Assembly (NCBI RefSeq): GCF_001638985.1
Contig: NW_017265188.1
Span: 62,001 to 126,000, forward strand
Direction: 5' to 3'
DNA: 64,000 bases
DNA from: Phycomyces blakesleeanus NRRL 1555(-)
Taxonomy: Eukaryota; Mucoromycota; Mucoromycetes; Mucorales; Phycomycetaceae
Shown here: piece by piece, positions 1 through 12,225 of the stretch
Position numbering within the stretch: the first letter of the stretch is position 1
Layout of the letters: the number at the start of each line of letters is the position of its first letter
Program-made: the position numbers and the translations under genes
Notes under the pieces: generated by a model
What the model was told of the DNA's origin: nothing
What the model saw: only the letters and a program-made list of their open reading frames with translations
Database searches by the model: none

Positions 1-843
1 TTGAATGAATATCTACTATATATCTGTATTAAATAAACTTACTCTTCTAATAGCAATAATACTTTTACTCCAAATATAAAATACCTTTATTGTATTTTGT
101 TTATTTTGGGATTCTCGTAACATTGGAAGAGGTAGACTGTGTGTCTATACGCATCTATATTATGGGAAACATATCCTTATCCTTATCCTTATAAATAGCT
201 TTTATGGGATAGACAATAGATAATTATAGCAGAAAGCAACAACAAATTAAATACCCAAATTGGATTGTCGTGTTCTCAAGTTAGTCTTGCGCAGCAGCAC
301 TTATCATTGAATACGCCCTGTGTACATATTAAATACAACTGAATTTATTTTCTTATTAAAAATAAAAAATAAGGATAGTCAAATGCTAATATGATATTAT
401 ACAACTTCTGTAAGTTCACCTTTTTTTTTACAAAAATAAATGATTAAAACCTCTCACTCAAAAGGTATTAATATTTCACTATGAGTATATTTTTGCAAAA
501 GGAACATTCTATTTATACCTCTTGAATTAGAAACAGAAAATAAAGATGGGTCGCATTGGTTCATATCAAAGTAAAAAGCCTTTCTCATTTCTTTAAAGTA
601 ATCTGTTGGTGTAAAAATAGACAAGAAAACTTGGGCTTGGGGTCATTTAATTACACCATTGACATATAAAGAATGTCCGTGTAGTTACACGCCCAATTCA
701 CAAGTTCGTTAACTTTGAGCCCCAGAGGCTTAGATCTACACAATTTTAATAGTACAAAGCGTAATTCCTTGATATTTACTGGATCGACCAAGTTCTTCTT
801 TTATTTTCCCATTCATTTTTTTTTGGTGGTCATCTCTTCCCTA
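1..843. other. AT-rich intergenic DNA upstream of the first F-box gene
   Basis: I see no gene here. The stretch is AT-rich with short poly-T runs and presumably holds the promoter and 5' UTR of the F-box gene that begins at 844. The reading frame of that gene stays open back to 715 but has no ATG before 844, so 715-843 is treated as untranslated. Confidence 0.5.
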
Positions 844-2739
844 ATGTTAACTACAGAACTGCCATTCGAGATCTTGACAGTCATTGCAAAATCACTTCAG
901 CAGAATGACAAAATTATTTGTTCTACAGTTTGCCGGACATGGAAGACTCCGTTTCAAGGCTCGCTCTGGGATACGTTAACCATCGACAGCGAAGAGAAGT
1001 TAAATCAAATATGCGACCTATCAACTACTCGGCCAACAATATATCAACTAAACGGAAACAAAGTTCAAAGATTGGTTTTCAAAGCAAAAGTCCAGACGAC
1101 CGAGATACAGTTCCACATTTTACAGCGATTATTTAAACAGCTAAAAGAAATCTCTATTCCGCATAATACTATGCGTGAGGATAGTCTTGGAAGTATTCCT
1201 GACTGGAAGCTCTGGGCAGCATTGACTACAATGCTAATATATATCAAAAGACTGAATGACGACGATCAGAAAGAGCAGTTGTTTAAGATATTAGCGTGCC
1301 TGCCTTGCTTAAAACATCTAACAATCCAAGACAGCATTTATTACACGTTACCTCCAGAGCCACGAGATACCTGGGAAAATTTGGAAAGGCTTCATGAAAC
1401 CTTGCCACGGCTGGAATATTTTCACACCGACCTATTGTTTGGTTCCATACCAGTATCTGAAATATTAAAGATGAAGAACATAAAGCCAGCGAATACCACA
1501 ACCGTAGTCAAGCTTCTCAACCTCAACATGGATATTGGCTGGATTATTTATTTCTCTCTCAAATATCCAAACATACGCACACTTAAAACCAGAAAACCAT
1601 TCAAGGACACTGTACTTCATGAAGAACAGATACCCGATGCAGAAACTTCTACAATGATTTCAAGTCTATCATCAAATTTCCCTCATTTGAAAAGCATGGT
1701 CGTAACCCAGAAAGTACCGATGGGATTAGATTATGATTTCTTTTGGGAGACATTACAGACACAGGTCAAAGAACTCCAATATTTGGAATATAGTTTAGAG
1801 ATATCAAAAAGAGCGGGGTTGGAGACACAGAATAGCGGGCCACACTTAATCCACTTTTGCTCGCCAACAATCCAAAACTTTTTTATTCAGCTGGTCGCAT
1901 ATTATTTCGATTCTCCCAAGGTTTTCCTGAAATTTGGTGCATGTCCTCGCTTGGTAACTCTGAAAATAGTCCATTCAGGCAGTAATCTTGAACTTGATAC
2001 CCTCTTGGAAAGCTGTACATCATTGAAGGACCTTCAATTGTCGGGTGTATTTATTTCGCTAAGTCCAGAAGCGTTTAATAGCACACGTACGCACGGATTG
2101 AGATCGTTAGAGCTCAAAGGATCGAAAACAAGTCCAGTTACATTTAACTATCTATCATTATACTGCAGGGACTTCGATTGCATGATATTGTATCGCGCCA
2201 GAATATTAGGAAGAATCTCAGAGAATACAGGAGAGCTCTGCCTAAATATGCCCTTTACAGACTTTAAGATCCTCAGACTGGTGAGCACTATATTTTATGC
2301 TGTAGAAAACGAGGAAAACATATTTTCAGAAGAACCCAGTGGGTTCCATTCCTTGCAAATTTTGTCTATCGAAGAAACAGACCATCTACGCCGATCTAGA
2401 AATACGAAAACCGCAGATACTGAATCATCTTCTAGTGATGAAAGTCCATCACTACCTATCAAACGGACTTGGTATCATTACCACCGAGACGTTAAATTCT
2501 GGACCAGTGATGGAAAGACCCGGAAACTCGGGGGGAAGGAAAGGCAGATAACAGAAAAGTTCTTTGAGACATTTCTGGTTTCAAGTCAAGATCCTTTCAA
2601 CAATGTTAAAAAGCATATTTTAGGAGGATTAGGTCTTTCCAGTAGATGGGAAGAGGATCTCTATCATGGATATTCATTACTGCGCTGTAGATCGATCAAT
2701 GAAGCATTTATTAATGATATTAGTCATGTTGACTATTAA
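844..2739 (+). CDS. F-box/LRR-like protein, copy 1
   Basis: Single-exon gene for 631 residues. The first ATG in the open frame is at 844, and the F-box starts right after it (LPFEILTVIAKSL, then CRTWKTPF and LWDTL, residues about 5-45). F-box proteins bind Skp1 in SCF ubiquitin ligases and choose substrates with their C-terminal part. The remainder is divergent leucine-rich-repeat-like sequence with periodic L..L.L spacing. A C-terminal motif (W-x2-DL-x2-G-x3-LRC-x2-I, from residue about 600) is shared with the copies at 28154-30106 and 43552-45426, so the three are paralogs. An acidic serine-rich insert (ESSSSDES) lies near residue 520. The substrate is unknown. The F-box and the family link are clear; the SCF role is inferred. 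Confidence 0.85.
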   Translation: MLTTELPFEILTVIAKSLQQNDKIICSTVCRTWKTPFQGSLWDTLTIDSEEKLNQICDLSTTRPTIYQLNGNKVQRLVFKAKVQTTEIQFHILQRLFKQLKEISIPHNTMREDSLGSIPDWKLWAALTTMLIYIKRLNDDDQKEQLFKILACLPCLKHLTIQDSIYYTLPPEPRDTWENLERLHETLPRLEYFHTDLLFGSIPVSEILKMKNIKPANTTTVVKLLNLNMDIGWIIYFSLKYPNIRTLKTRKPFKDTVLHEEQIPDAETSTMISSLSSNFPHLKSMVVTQKVPMGLDYDFFWETLQTQVKELQYLEYSLEISKRAGLETQNSGPHLIHFCSPTIQNFFIQLVAYYFDSPKVFLKFGACPRLVTLKIVHSGSNLELDTLLESCTSLKDLQLSGVFISLSPEAFNSTRTHGLRSLELKGSKTSPVTFNYLSLYCRDFDCMILYRARILGRISENTGELCLNMPFTDFKILRLVSTIFYAVENEENIFSEEPSGFHSLQILSIEETDHLRRSRNTKTADTESSSSDESPSLPIKRTWYHYHRDVKFWTSDGKTRKLGGKERQITEKFFETFLVSSQDPFNNVKKHILGGLGLSSRWEEDLYHGYSLLRCRSINEAFINDISHVDY

Positions 2740-4682
2740 TGCTTTATTTTTAATTTATCTCTATATCTCTATATGTATTCATTAGTCAAAGTATATTTAT
2801 ACATGTTAATTAAATAACTCTGATAAAATTCAAACGATTATATCGACAAAACTTCTTGTGTAATTTAATTATTAGGGAGTTGAAGAGCAGCTTGACAGAC
2901 TTGGAAAAGATGTCTTAATCTTTGGCAACAAACCAAAAAGAATACTATGAATTGATAATACTTTATAAGTAATACCAAGACTCTTGGATACAAATGTCCA
3001 TTGGGATAGAGGTTATAAAGAAGGGAGAAAACTACAATTCAAGTATTTGACTTTATTAAAATCACCCAAATCTTGGATCGGTCAATCCCTAGGATGTAAA
3101 GAGGAATATTTTATTGCAGAGATCAAACTTGGGAACAGAATCATTTCAAAATTCTCAGAGGTCATATTACTACAGAAAAAAAAATTAATTTCAAGAGTTA
3201 CCAAATTCTGCTGATCAAAGATATACCAATTCTAGTAGAACATCTCTTTATATATTTTCTTTTAGGATTATAATCACAGGATTTATAACATTCCTTAAAC
3301 TATTATTCTTGACGATAAAATAAAATACAATACAAAACAAAACAAAACAAAACAAAACAAAACAAAACAAAAGCGCGTTTCAGGTCTTGAGATTAACTTT
3401 TACTGTTGGAAATTACAGTATTTAAAACTCCGGGAGCGCAACTCGCACTGTACAAAAAAAGTTGCGTAAATACGTAAGTTTATTTTTAGAGCAAATACGG
3501 CGTTCTAATTTAATATGCGCAATGTTTTTTATTTTTGGACATATACTAAAAGTTTTTTTTTTTTGAAAAAGAAAAATTATAATTGACTCGCTCACTACCC
3601 CCATGGCTGTGCTTCCTTTTTGCTTGTGGTATTGTCGGTCTTTGATTTATCGGGTAAGAATTAAGTGTCCTGTCTCTTCTTATCCTGTCCTTACCATTCT
3701 GTCCCCCTTATATGTATCTTTATGTATGTATATAATATTTGTCGAACTTTACAAGGAAATGATGTACCTAAGTACATACATATATACACCTATGAATAAC
3801 ATCTATTTCACCAAGAGGTTTTCTTCTATATGCTAATAAAACCTGGGCTGATAATAAACATCTCCTTACAAGAATAAATAAATAAATAAATAAAAATATT
3901 ATATATAAATATATATATATATTGTGAAATGAAGTAAGAACGAACCTTGATTTCTTTGGTGTTACAGAAACCAGAAACAAAAACGGATCTCTTGCCATCG
4001 CTCTACCCCAAAGATGTATAAAGCATACAAACAAATATAAGTATATACAAACACATAGTCATGTCATGGCACATCAGCCAGCCAGTCATTTAGTCAGTTA
4101 TTCAGTCAGTCAGTTAATGAGTTAATGAGTTAGTGGATTAAGGAATCAATAGGTTAATATTGGCCCAATCAGTCAATCAACCAGAACAAAATATAGTTTA
4201 AAAGAAATAGCACAAAGAGGTTCATATTTCCCTCTCCCCTCTCTTTCTTTTCTCTCTCTCTCTCTTTTTTTTTTGTTTTTGTTTTTGTTTTTAATATTAA
4301 ATTATTATTATATATTATATTTTATTATATTATTTTATATAAATTATTATTATTTTTTAGAAAAAACTGTATTTTTCAACACCTCATATTTTCTTGCTTG
4401 TTCTTATTAGTTTTTATTATTTGATTTTATTTCACTTTCTGTGCGTGTATCCTTATATCTATATATAATATACATACATACACATATACATACATATCTA
4501 TATATATATATATATATGATATAGATATATAAGCACCTATACCTATACCTATATCTATACCTATACTTACACTTACACTTACACGCACATTTATACATAC
4601 ATATATATTTATATATATATATAATTATTATTTTAATTTTTATTGCTTTATTCTATTTCTTTACTCTTTTATTCTATTTTTG
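2740..4682. other. Intergenic region and casein kinase promoter
   Basis: No convincing gene. It holds a CAAAA repeat (3330-3372), TA microsatellites near 3900 and 4500-4620, a stretch of CAGT/GTCA-type repeats at 4078-4190, and a long C/T-rich tract (about 4226-4300) of the kind common in fungal promoters upstream of the kinase start at 4683. Confidence 0.5.
3330..3372. repeat. CAAAA tandem repeat
   Basis: Pentanucleotide microsatellite (CAAAA)n of about 43 bp, visible directly. It lies in intergenic DNA with no sign of coding function. Confidence 0.9.
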
Positions 4683-6691
4683 ATGGCAGCCAATCCTCAC
4701 CGGAATTCACAAAGCCGTGCAAGCTCTTCCATCATCTCATCCATCAATGTCGTAGGAGTTCATTACAAAGTCGGCAATAAGATTGGAGAAGGAAGTTTTG
4801 GAATTATTTATGAAGGTAAAAACAACAACAATAACTCAACACTTGGAATTCTAACACAAAAAATCAACAACAATGACAAAAATGACAAAAAAATAAAATG
4901 AAATAAAGGCACCAATCTACTCAATAACCAACTGGTAGCTATCAAATTCGAACCTCGTAAATCAGACGCACCTCAGTTACGTGATGAGTATAGAACATAC
5001 AAAATCCTAGCTGGTCTTGGTAAGTGGTTTTCTTCAAAAAAAAAAACAAAAACAAAAACAAAAACAAAAACAAAAACACACAAATATTAAATATACATAA
5101 CATATATTTGGTTTATTAACATTTTCATGTTCTGCCTTTCTTCTTAAACATACATATGTCTATATATAGGTGGTGTTCCAACAGCTTATTATTTTGGTCA
5201 AGAAGGTCTTTACAATGTCCTCGTGATCGATTTGCTCGGGCCGAGTCTGGAGGACCTCTTTGACTGCTGTTCTCGAAGATTTAGCGTCAAGACAGTAGCC
5301 ATGCTGGCCAAACACATGGTAAATACAAAACCCAAAAATTTCAAAAAATAAAATAAAAACGAGAGAGTTAGAGAGTGAATGATGTGAAAAGAAAGAAAAA
5401 AGAAAAAGAGAGAGAACTGACTTCATATTTTTTTTTCAGGTGAGCCGTGTTCAAAGCATGCATGAGCGTAATTTGATCTATCGAGACATAAAACCTGATA
5501 ATTTCTTGATCGGTCGTCCTGGCACGAGCAAAGCCAATACCGTCTATATGATTGATTTTGGAATGGCAAAACAATACCGCGATCCAAAAACCAAACAGCA
5601 TATACCTTACAGAGAGCGTAAAAGTCTGTCAGGAACAGCACGTTATATGAGTGTAAACACACATCTAGGAAGAGGTATAAAACAATGAGAGCACAAAAGA
5701 AAAAGAAAGATGAGGACAGACACGGGAAAGAATGACAGAAAAATTGAAAATCGATCCTTAGAACAATCACGACGCGATGATTTGGAATCACTCGGACATG
5801 TATTCATGTACTTCTTGAGAGGATCTTTGCCGTGGCAAGGACTCAAGGCAGCTACAAACAAGCAAAAGTATGAGAAGATTGGCGAGAAGAAGCAATCAAC
5901 TGCAGTCAAAGATTTATGTGAAGGATATCCAGGTAATACTAATATTAATAAAAAGAGAAGAAGAAAGAATCACATACATATACGGTAGATATTAAAACCA
6001 TTCCTGAAAATATCGTATAGATGAATTCGCCATTTACTTTCAATACGCACGTCGACTTGGATTCGAGGAAACACCTGATTACGACTTTATGCGAGGTTTG
6101 TTTGACAAGGTGTTAAAAACGATACCAGATGCCGAGGATGGTGTCTATGACTGGATGCTCATTAAGCACAACAGTGGCTTGGAGGTAAGGTTTTATATAG
6201 TTGCTATAGTTTTAAAGACTGTCAAACAGACAGAAAATAGGAAACAAAATATATATATATATAAGATTCTAATACCAATACTAATATTATTACTACTACC
6301 TACTTAACCTACCTTTTTTACAAATACACACACACGTATATATATATATACGTGTGTATTACAGCCTCGGTCTCGTTATCGTAATGGTGCTGTAGCAGCT
6401 CTAAACAGCGCTGCCGCTGCTGCATCTAGTGGGAGTGGCGGCCAGAAGATCCGTCAACATTCCAAACATCGAGAATCCTCACGTCGCAACCCTTCCAGGC
6501 AAAGACTCGGTGGTACTCAAGATCCTTACCAGCGTTATACTTCACAGCCGATGACTATGAATCCTAACCAGAACTATCAGACTATGGAACACCACAGCCG
6601 AGGTCTTCAAGACACAGACTCTGCTCATAAGCGAGGGTTCTGGCAACGTTTAGTAGTCACCTTTACCTGTGGACTGTGTACTTGTACTTGA
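4683..6691 (+). CDS. Casein kinase 1 family protein kinase
   Basis: Seven exons (4683-4815, 4909-5019, 5170-5318, 5440-5674, 5762-5932, 6021-6184, 6365-6691) join in frame to 429 residues. The CK1 serine/threonine kinase domain fills residues about 27-310: glycine loop GEGSFG (35-40), catalytic lysine K57 in VAIKFEP, catalytic aspartate D147 in YRDIKPDN, and DFG aspartate D170. The family-specific stretch after the G-loop ([20 protein letters not shown]) is typical of CK1. The tail is basic, Ser/Gln-rich and ends with three cysteines in GLCTCT, which suggests palmitoyl-dependent membrane anchoring as in yeast Yck1/2. That class acts in nutrient signalling, endocytosis and polarity. All introns follow GT-AG and keep phase. 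It converges on the kinesin gene, whose stop lies about 500 bp away. Confidence 0.95.
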
Positions 6692-6973
6692 ATCATCCAA
6701 CTCACTCCAATTCTCTCTAGTTAACTTCTTCTTCTTTTCATTATTAGTTTTTTTTTCTTTTTTTTCTTTTATTGTGCTTACCCACTTCATGAACCGCTCT
6801 CTATCTATATCTCTCTCTCTTTACGTATATATATATATATATCTGTTTTTTCAATTGAAGAGAAGAAGGAAAGAGAAAAAAGAAATTAAGCTGATCATAC
6901 CTCTTTATTATTATTTTTGCTATTCTTATTATTCTTATTATTCTTATTAATTTTTATTCTTATTCTTATTTTT

Positions 6974-7004
<31 letters not shown>

Positions 7005-7194
7005 CGTATGTATGTATGTATACCTCTTTAATCATTAATGAAAGAGTATTATTGAATGGCCATTTATTCTTCTTATATGTGTGTATATATATTTTTTATT
7101 GATGTTTATTAATTGATATTAGTACTATTGGTACTATTATTATCCTTATTATTGTTGTTGTTGTTTTTTATTATTATTTATCATACACTTTTGT
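6692..7194. other. Intergenic region between two convergent genes
   Basis: It holds the 3' ends of the kinase gene (+) and kinesin gene (-): CTT/ATT microsatellites, a TA repeat at 6978-7003 and AATAAA-like AT-rich sequence. No gene is seen. Confidence 0.5.
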
Positions 7195-7556
7195 CTAAAA
7201 TGTATTTGTTTCCCAACGACGTCTAGAATCTTCTGGTAGACATCGGGAACTACCAGTAGGAACATCTTCACGGGCAAGGATTGTGGTAACCTGAAGCTCT
7301 GCCTTGGTAATACTAAGTTCAGCCTCAAGATGGGCAACTTTGTCCGACAAACTCTTTTTTTGGGCCACCTCGATCTCTAGATTTCTAATGTATTCTTTGC
7401 TCTCTCCCAACTGTCGTTCCAAACTCTGTCTTTCCAGATTGGTTTCCTCGAGTCGTTTTCGCAAATCTCGAACAAGTAACCATGGGTCCTGGTGATCAGG
7501 GTCTAGTGGAATACCAAGAATATTGCTACTACTGCTACTGCTGATATTATTATTAA

Positions 7557-7593
<37 letters not shown>

Positions 7594-9460
7594 GGTGTTA
7601 TTATTATTATTATTGATATTGGCACCAGGCACTACTTCTTTTATCTATAGACCAAAGTAAGAAGAAAAGCATAAAATAAAGAAAGAAAAGTTAATTCACC
7701 AATTAATTAACTAATTACTATAGACTTTTGTTTTCTTTTTACCTGTGACACACCGGGATCAACAGGAATATTAACTGACTGGGATGTTAATATCAATCGA
7801 GTCAAATGGTCAATTCTAAAGAAGAAGAAGAATATAACATTTGTTCGTTAATAAGGTTCATAAGTACAGAAACAATTAACCTTGACTGATAATATATACA
7901 ATAACTTGCCTTTCTTTGAGAGCTGCTCTGACGATCTGCATTCGTTTAAACTCTTCTTCATACTAAAGAATAAGAAAGTTGGCTATCAATACATAGAACT
8001 CCTTTTTTTATAGATATAAATTTCCTCTATTGTGTATTTTTACCTGACGCCTTTCGGCACTAAGCATAGATTGAGTGTGATCTTTCTCTTCCTTGATGAC
8101 TTCATTTGCGGCCATCAATTTGTGCTTCAGATCCAGAATCTCGCCTCTGTATCGCTGCAGTAACGCCTTATCATCCATGACTTCTTCATTCTTGGCAGTC
8201 ACGACCACCTTCTTTACACGTGCAGCAAACTTTAGGGTATTGTGGGACTCATCTAGAGAGCTTGGACTGATAGTGCAGATCACACCGACTTTGGCCTGAC
8301 CTGACAGAGCCGTCTGCAAGATTCGAGTTAATTTTGAGTCTCTGTAGGGAATGTGACCAGCACTACTGTTTGTTTGTTTGTTTTTTTCAAACACGTATAA
8401 TATATTGAGTGAGAATGTGAATTGCACGAATATGTATATCTAGTAACCACTAACCTTTTGCCCTGTTCTGTTAATTTGGAAATGACAGTTCCCAAGGTTA
8501 ATAGACTCTTGTTGATATAGGCACCTTCTTTACGACGTTCTTGGTTGGTAACTGCTTTTTCTGATCCTGCCAAATCAATCAAGTTCTGTGATACATAACA
8601 CACACACACACACACACACACACATGCAATGTTTAAGTTTTTGTCTTTTTTTTTAAAAAAAAAAACTAGTGTTATTATTATTACCAGATGTGATATCTTG
8701 ACAGATTCTTGACGCCCTTTGATATTTGGGGCTAATGACATGCGCCGTTGTGTATTAACCGGACTGAGTAGTGTAGTACTATCATTGTTTCGTATTCTAC
8801 TTTCAATAACCTTTATGTATTTTTTTACACAATACAAGCCTTAGAATTTGTGATCATTATTTATGGATATTCCGAGAAAAAGTGAAAAGTGAAAAGTGAA
8901 AGTAAAGGTGCAATCTTACCATTTGAAATATGGTGTGGCTTCGACTACTATGCATATTGTAATCTGTTGTACTGATATGTCGATTGGCTACAAACATTAA
9001 GCGTTTTGGTTTATTCACACACAAGCATGGTATACATGTGTCTTTTATTTACCTTCGCCTCTTTGGATAATTTTCATAACCTTTTCTGGACCTGTCACGA
9101 TTTCTTCAATCAAAGGACTCACATAGATACCTCTCTTTTTTTTTTGTTTTTAGAAATGAAATAGAAAAAGATCAATCAATAAAAAAAAAAGAAACTTTTT
9201 TCTAACTACAAGAAATACTTTACTCGTCTATCTTCGTGTATTTTGATGTCTGTATTATTTGGAGCAAGCAAATCTCGAATCGTTTCATTATAAATCTCGA
9301 GGTAGGAAACTCTTAACAAAAACTCCTTGTTGGTAGCCTAACCAAAATCAGAATTCCAAAAGCAATAAAAAAAAATGAGAAAATAAATCCATGGAAAAAT
9401 ATCATCCGATATAGACGGGATGAGCCGAATAAACCACATAATTTGCGTGTAGTATGTATG

Positions 9461-9493
<33 letters not shown>

Positions 9494-11128
9494 TATTCAA
9501 TTATTTACTTAATCAAAGCCTTTGAATTATTAGTATTTTTCTTTTTCTTTTTGGTTTTTTTTTTTTAGTTCTTACTTGTCTGATATTCTCAAATACTTCA
9601 TTTACAGCCCGAGGGATTACACCAGGTTCTTGTTCAGTACCTAGAGATTTCAAACAAAACAAAAAACAAATTGTTATAATTTTGCGTTATAATAATTGTT
9701 TATCATTTTAATATAAAGTTGCAGTAAAATTACACACACGCAAATCCATGCAAAAAAAAAAAAGATACATACCCATCTTACAAAAAAAAAAGAAAAACGG
9801 AAATTATCATGGTTTAATTGAAATTATTATACATTTTGCTGCAAATAAAAGCTTACCATTGTCTATAAAAACACATATAGGATTTAATTTTATATTTCAT
9901 ACGAATAATAATAGTCATCATGGTAACAGCAACAGTAACAGTAACATTAATGGTAGTAGTAATGATGATAATGAACTTTTTTTTTAAAGTGTATCTTACA
10001 TAGGTTTTTCCACTGGCTGTCTGTCCATAGGCAAATACGGTAGCTAAGAAGCAATAATGTACATATTGTATATGGTAATTAGTAAATGTATCTCAAAGAA
10101 CTCAATTATTGATATTCTTTACCATTATAACCGTCCATTGCTTGACTAGTAGATGTTTAAAGAAAATATACACATTATGTAAGTTATACATTATAAATAA
10201 TATTTTCCTATATTATGTATAGAATATGTACTAAGCTGCACTTACTCTATCAAACCTTTTACACCTGCTTGGTATAATTTCTCATTGTCACTCCCATAAA
10301 ACACATGGTCTACGGACAGGCAAGCAGGCACAGAATTCAAATAAAAATAAATAAATTTAATTAATTAATTAACAATAAGATCAAAATACATCATATATGT
10401 GTATACGATGTATGTACGTATGTGCGTATGTGCGTATGTGCGTATGTACGTGTAAATATATTTTCTATAAACATGTAAAGAAAAATGTAATTACCAAATT
10501 TATACTCAACGTCTGCCTTTGTTCCTGTAGCTTCATTTCTAATATTGTTGGACTTTACCAACCGTTCTTTGGTATCAACTGTCCAAAGATTTTCGCCTCG
10601 GCCGGTCAGTTCTCGCTGAGTGATCGGTCGGCATCTCACAGTGACCTGGACATTCTCAGCTGAGGATCTTTGAAAAACCGGGATTGCCGGTACAGGAGGA
10701 ATCACGCCAACCTTATTATTTCTACTACTAGTGCTAGTGTTGCTGTTATTAGTAGAGACCAGGTTTTGGTGGTTCATACTTCGACTGTTTGCCACACTGA
10801 GACTGTTTCTTCGTCGCTGGACATTTGTTCCGGCTGCGGTAGATTGGGATGAATGAATGTTTCGGATTGGAGTATTTGTTCTAAATGACGATTGGGAAGT
10901 TGTTCTGACTGAAGAGTTTGATGGAGTGACGCCTCGGGTGGGTAATTGTGAATTCTTGGAGCGTGAGTTTGCCTGGAGTGAGGCTGTGGTTGCGGCTGCG
11001 GCTGCGGCTATGCTGAGACGTGTGGACGGGAGTCTTCCAGACAAGGAGGCTGCAGGGAGAGGGGGTGTTAGGGTTGAAGATGGTTGGTGATTCGGTGATG
11101 GTGGCGTGAGATGGGTATTAGGACTCAT
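7195..11128 (-). CDS. Kinesin-7-like motor (CENP-E/Kip2/Tea2 type)
   Basis: Sixteen exons join in frame to 752 residues: 11128-10495, 10309-10246, 10145-10123, 10043-10000, 9862-9857, 9776-9773, 9640-9576, 9337-9224, 9134-9053, 8987-8920, 8810-8685, 8585-8455, 8365-8044, 7962-7910, 7815-7743, 7644-7195. A 159-residue Ser/Thr/Ala-rich extension precedes the motor, which begins at NVQVTVRCRP. The ATP-binding P-loop is GQTASGKT (247-254), followed by switch I (HSSRSH) and switch II (DLAGSE). The neck after the motor (NEEVMDDKALLQRYRGEI) matches kinesin-7, whose fungal members walk to microtubule plus ends and help set cell polarity. A coiled coil follows, then an Asn-rich run coded by ATT/GTT repeats (about 7550-7620) and a second coiled coil. 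Exons 5 and 6 are microexons of 6 and 4 nt, and the intron at 7909-7816 begins with GC rather than GT. Confidence 0.9.
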
Positions 11129-12225
11129 TTTTTTTTATATAAAAGAATATAATTTGAGATTGAAAAGTCTGTAGTTAATATATGAATTAAAGAAGAAGAA
11201 GAAGAAGAAGAAGAAGAATATCTAATGAATAATATATATATATATTTAATATAAAATATAATAGAAAGGGAAAAATAAAATAAAATAAAATAAAATATAA
11301 AAATAAAAATAAAGGGCTCAACGGAGTTTTGCCTTTCTGTAGATGTATAGGTTTTTATGGTCTGTATGCTTGCTAGTTTTAATATCTCATTCTATCTTTA
11401 TTTTCTTTTTTTGGGGGGAAGGTCTTTTGGTTACAGCCAGTATGTTTGCATTAAGCTGATTTATCTTACTGTACAACATACACTTCAAAAAATAAATAAA
11501 ATAATGTCTTGTTAGGTGAATTCTTGGATTCTTTAAACAAACACAGACTCCTTCCTCTGTCTTAAATTACATTCCCAAATTTACAACAAAAGAAGAATAT
11601 TAATTGAGGAAAGTAATTGATAATTGTAATTATGAAAAAAAAGGTATACTAAAGGGATAATCTAATCATAAAATATCTGCATCATTACACATTCTCCTGG
11701 CTGTAACGCGATGAAGAGCAAAGGTATATCTATATATAATATCCATCTCCTAAGAAGAGTATATTTCTTATGCTCCCAACAGCAAAATTATTAATACATA
11801 CATTTATAAAACCATGCTTCAAAAGAAAAAAGAGGAGATGCTTTAATCAGCCACAGTCCACAACTGACAAGAAGAATTGAAACAATAGTAATGATAATAC
11901 CAGCAGTAGTAGTATTGGTAAGTTTCTCCTATTGAGTATTACTAAAGAGAGAGAGAGAGAGAGAGAAAGTAGCGGAAAGAAAATGAAAGGAAAGTCTCCT
12001 GTTTTGTGTGAATTTAATATAGTGTAATTCCAAAAATTAATGATATAAATATATATATGTCTGTGTGGGTGGGTAGGTTTTGGTGTGTAAATATGACTAG
12101 TATGATTATGATTATTAGCTATTATGATTATGAATATGAATATAAATATGGGTATGGGTATGGCTATGGTTATAATGATGGATATTGATATTGATATTGG
12201 CTTTTTCTTTTTTCTTCTTTGGCAA
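11129..12225. other. Intergenic region, kinesin promoter side
   Basis: No gene seen. It contains GAA and TAAAA microsatellites (about 11190-11300), a GA repeat near 11948, and a TATG/GATATT hexamer-rich tract (12100-12200) that probably belongs to the 3' UTR of the next gene. Confidence 0.5.

Noticed and set aside
2984..3214. 76-codon plus-strand frame
   Set aside because: Begins at a non-ATG codon, ends in a poly-A-coded lysine run and matches no family; could be a decayed gene but cannot be supported.
4535..4590. CCTATA/CTTACA repeats that recall telomeric DNA
   Set aside because: The unit is not the fungal TTAGGG type, is imperfect and is internal; a plain microsatellite.
4407..4598. Tyr/Arg/Cys-rich 63-codon minus-strand frame
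   Set aside because: Direct translation of TATA and TATACC microsatellites.
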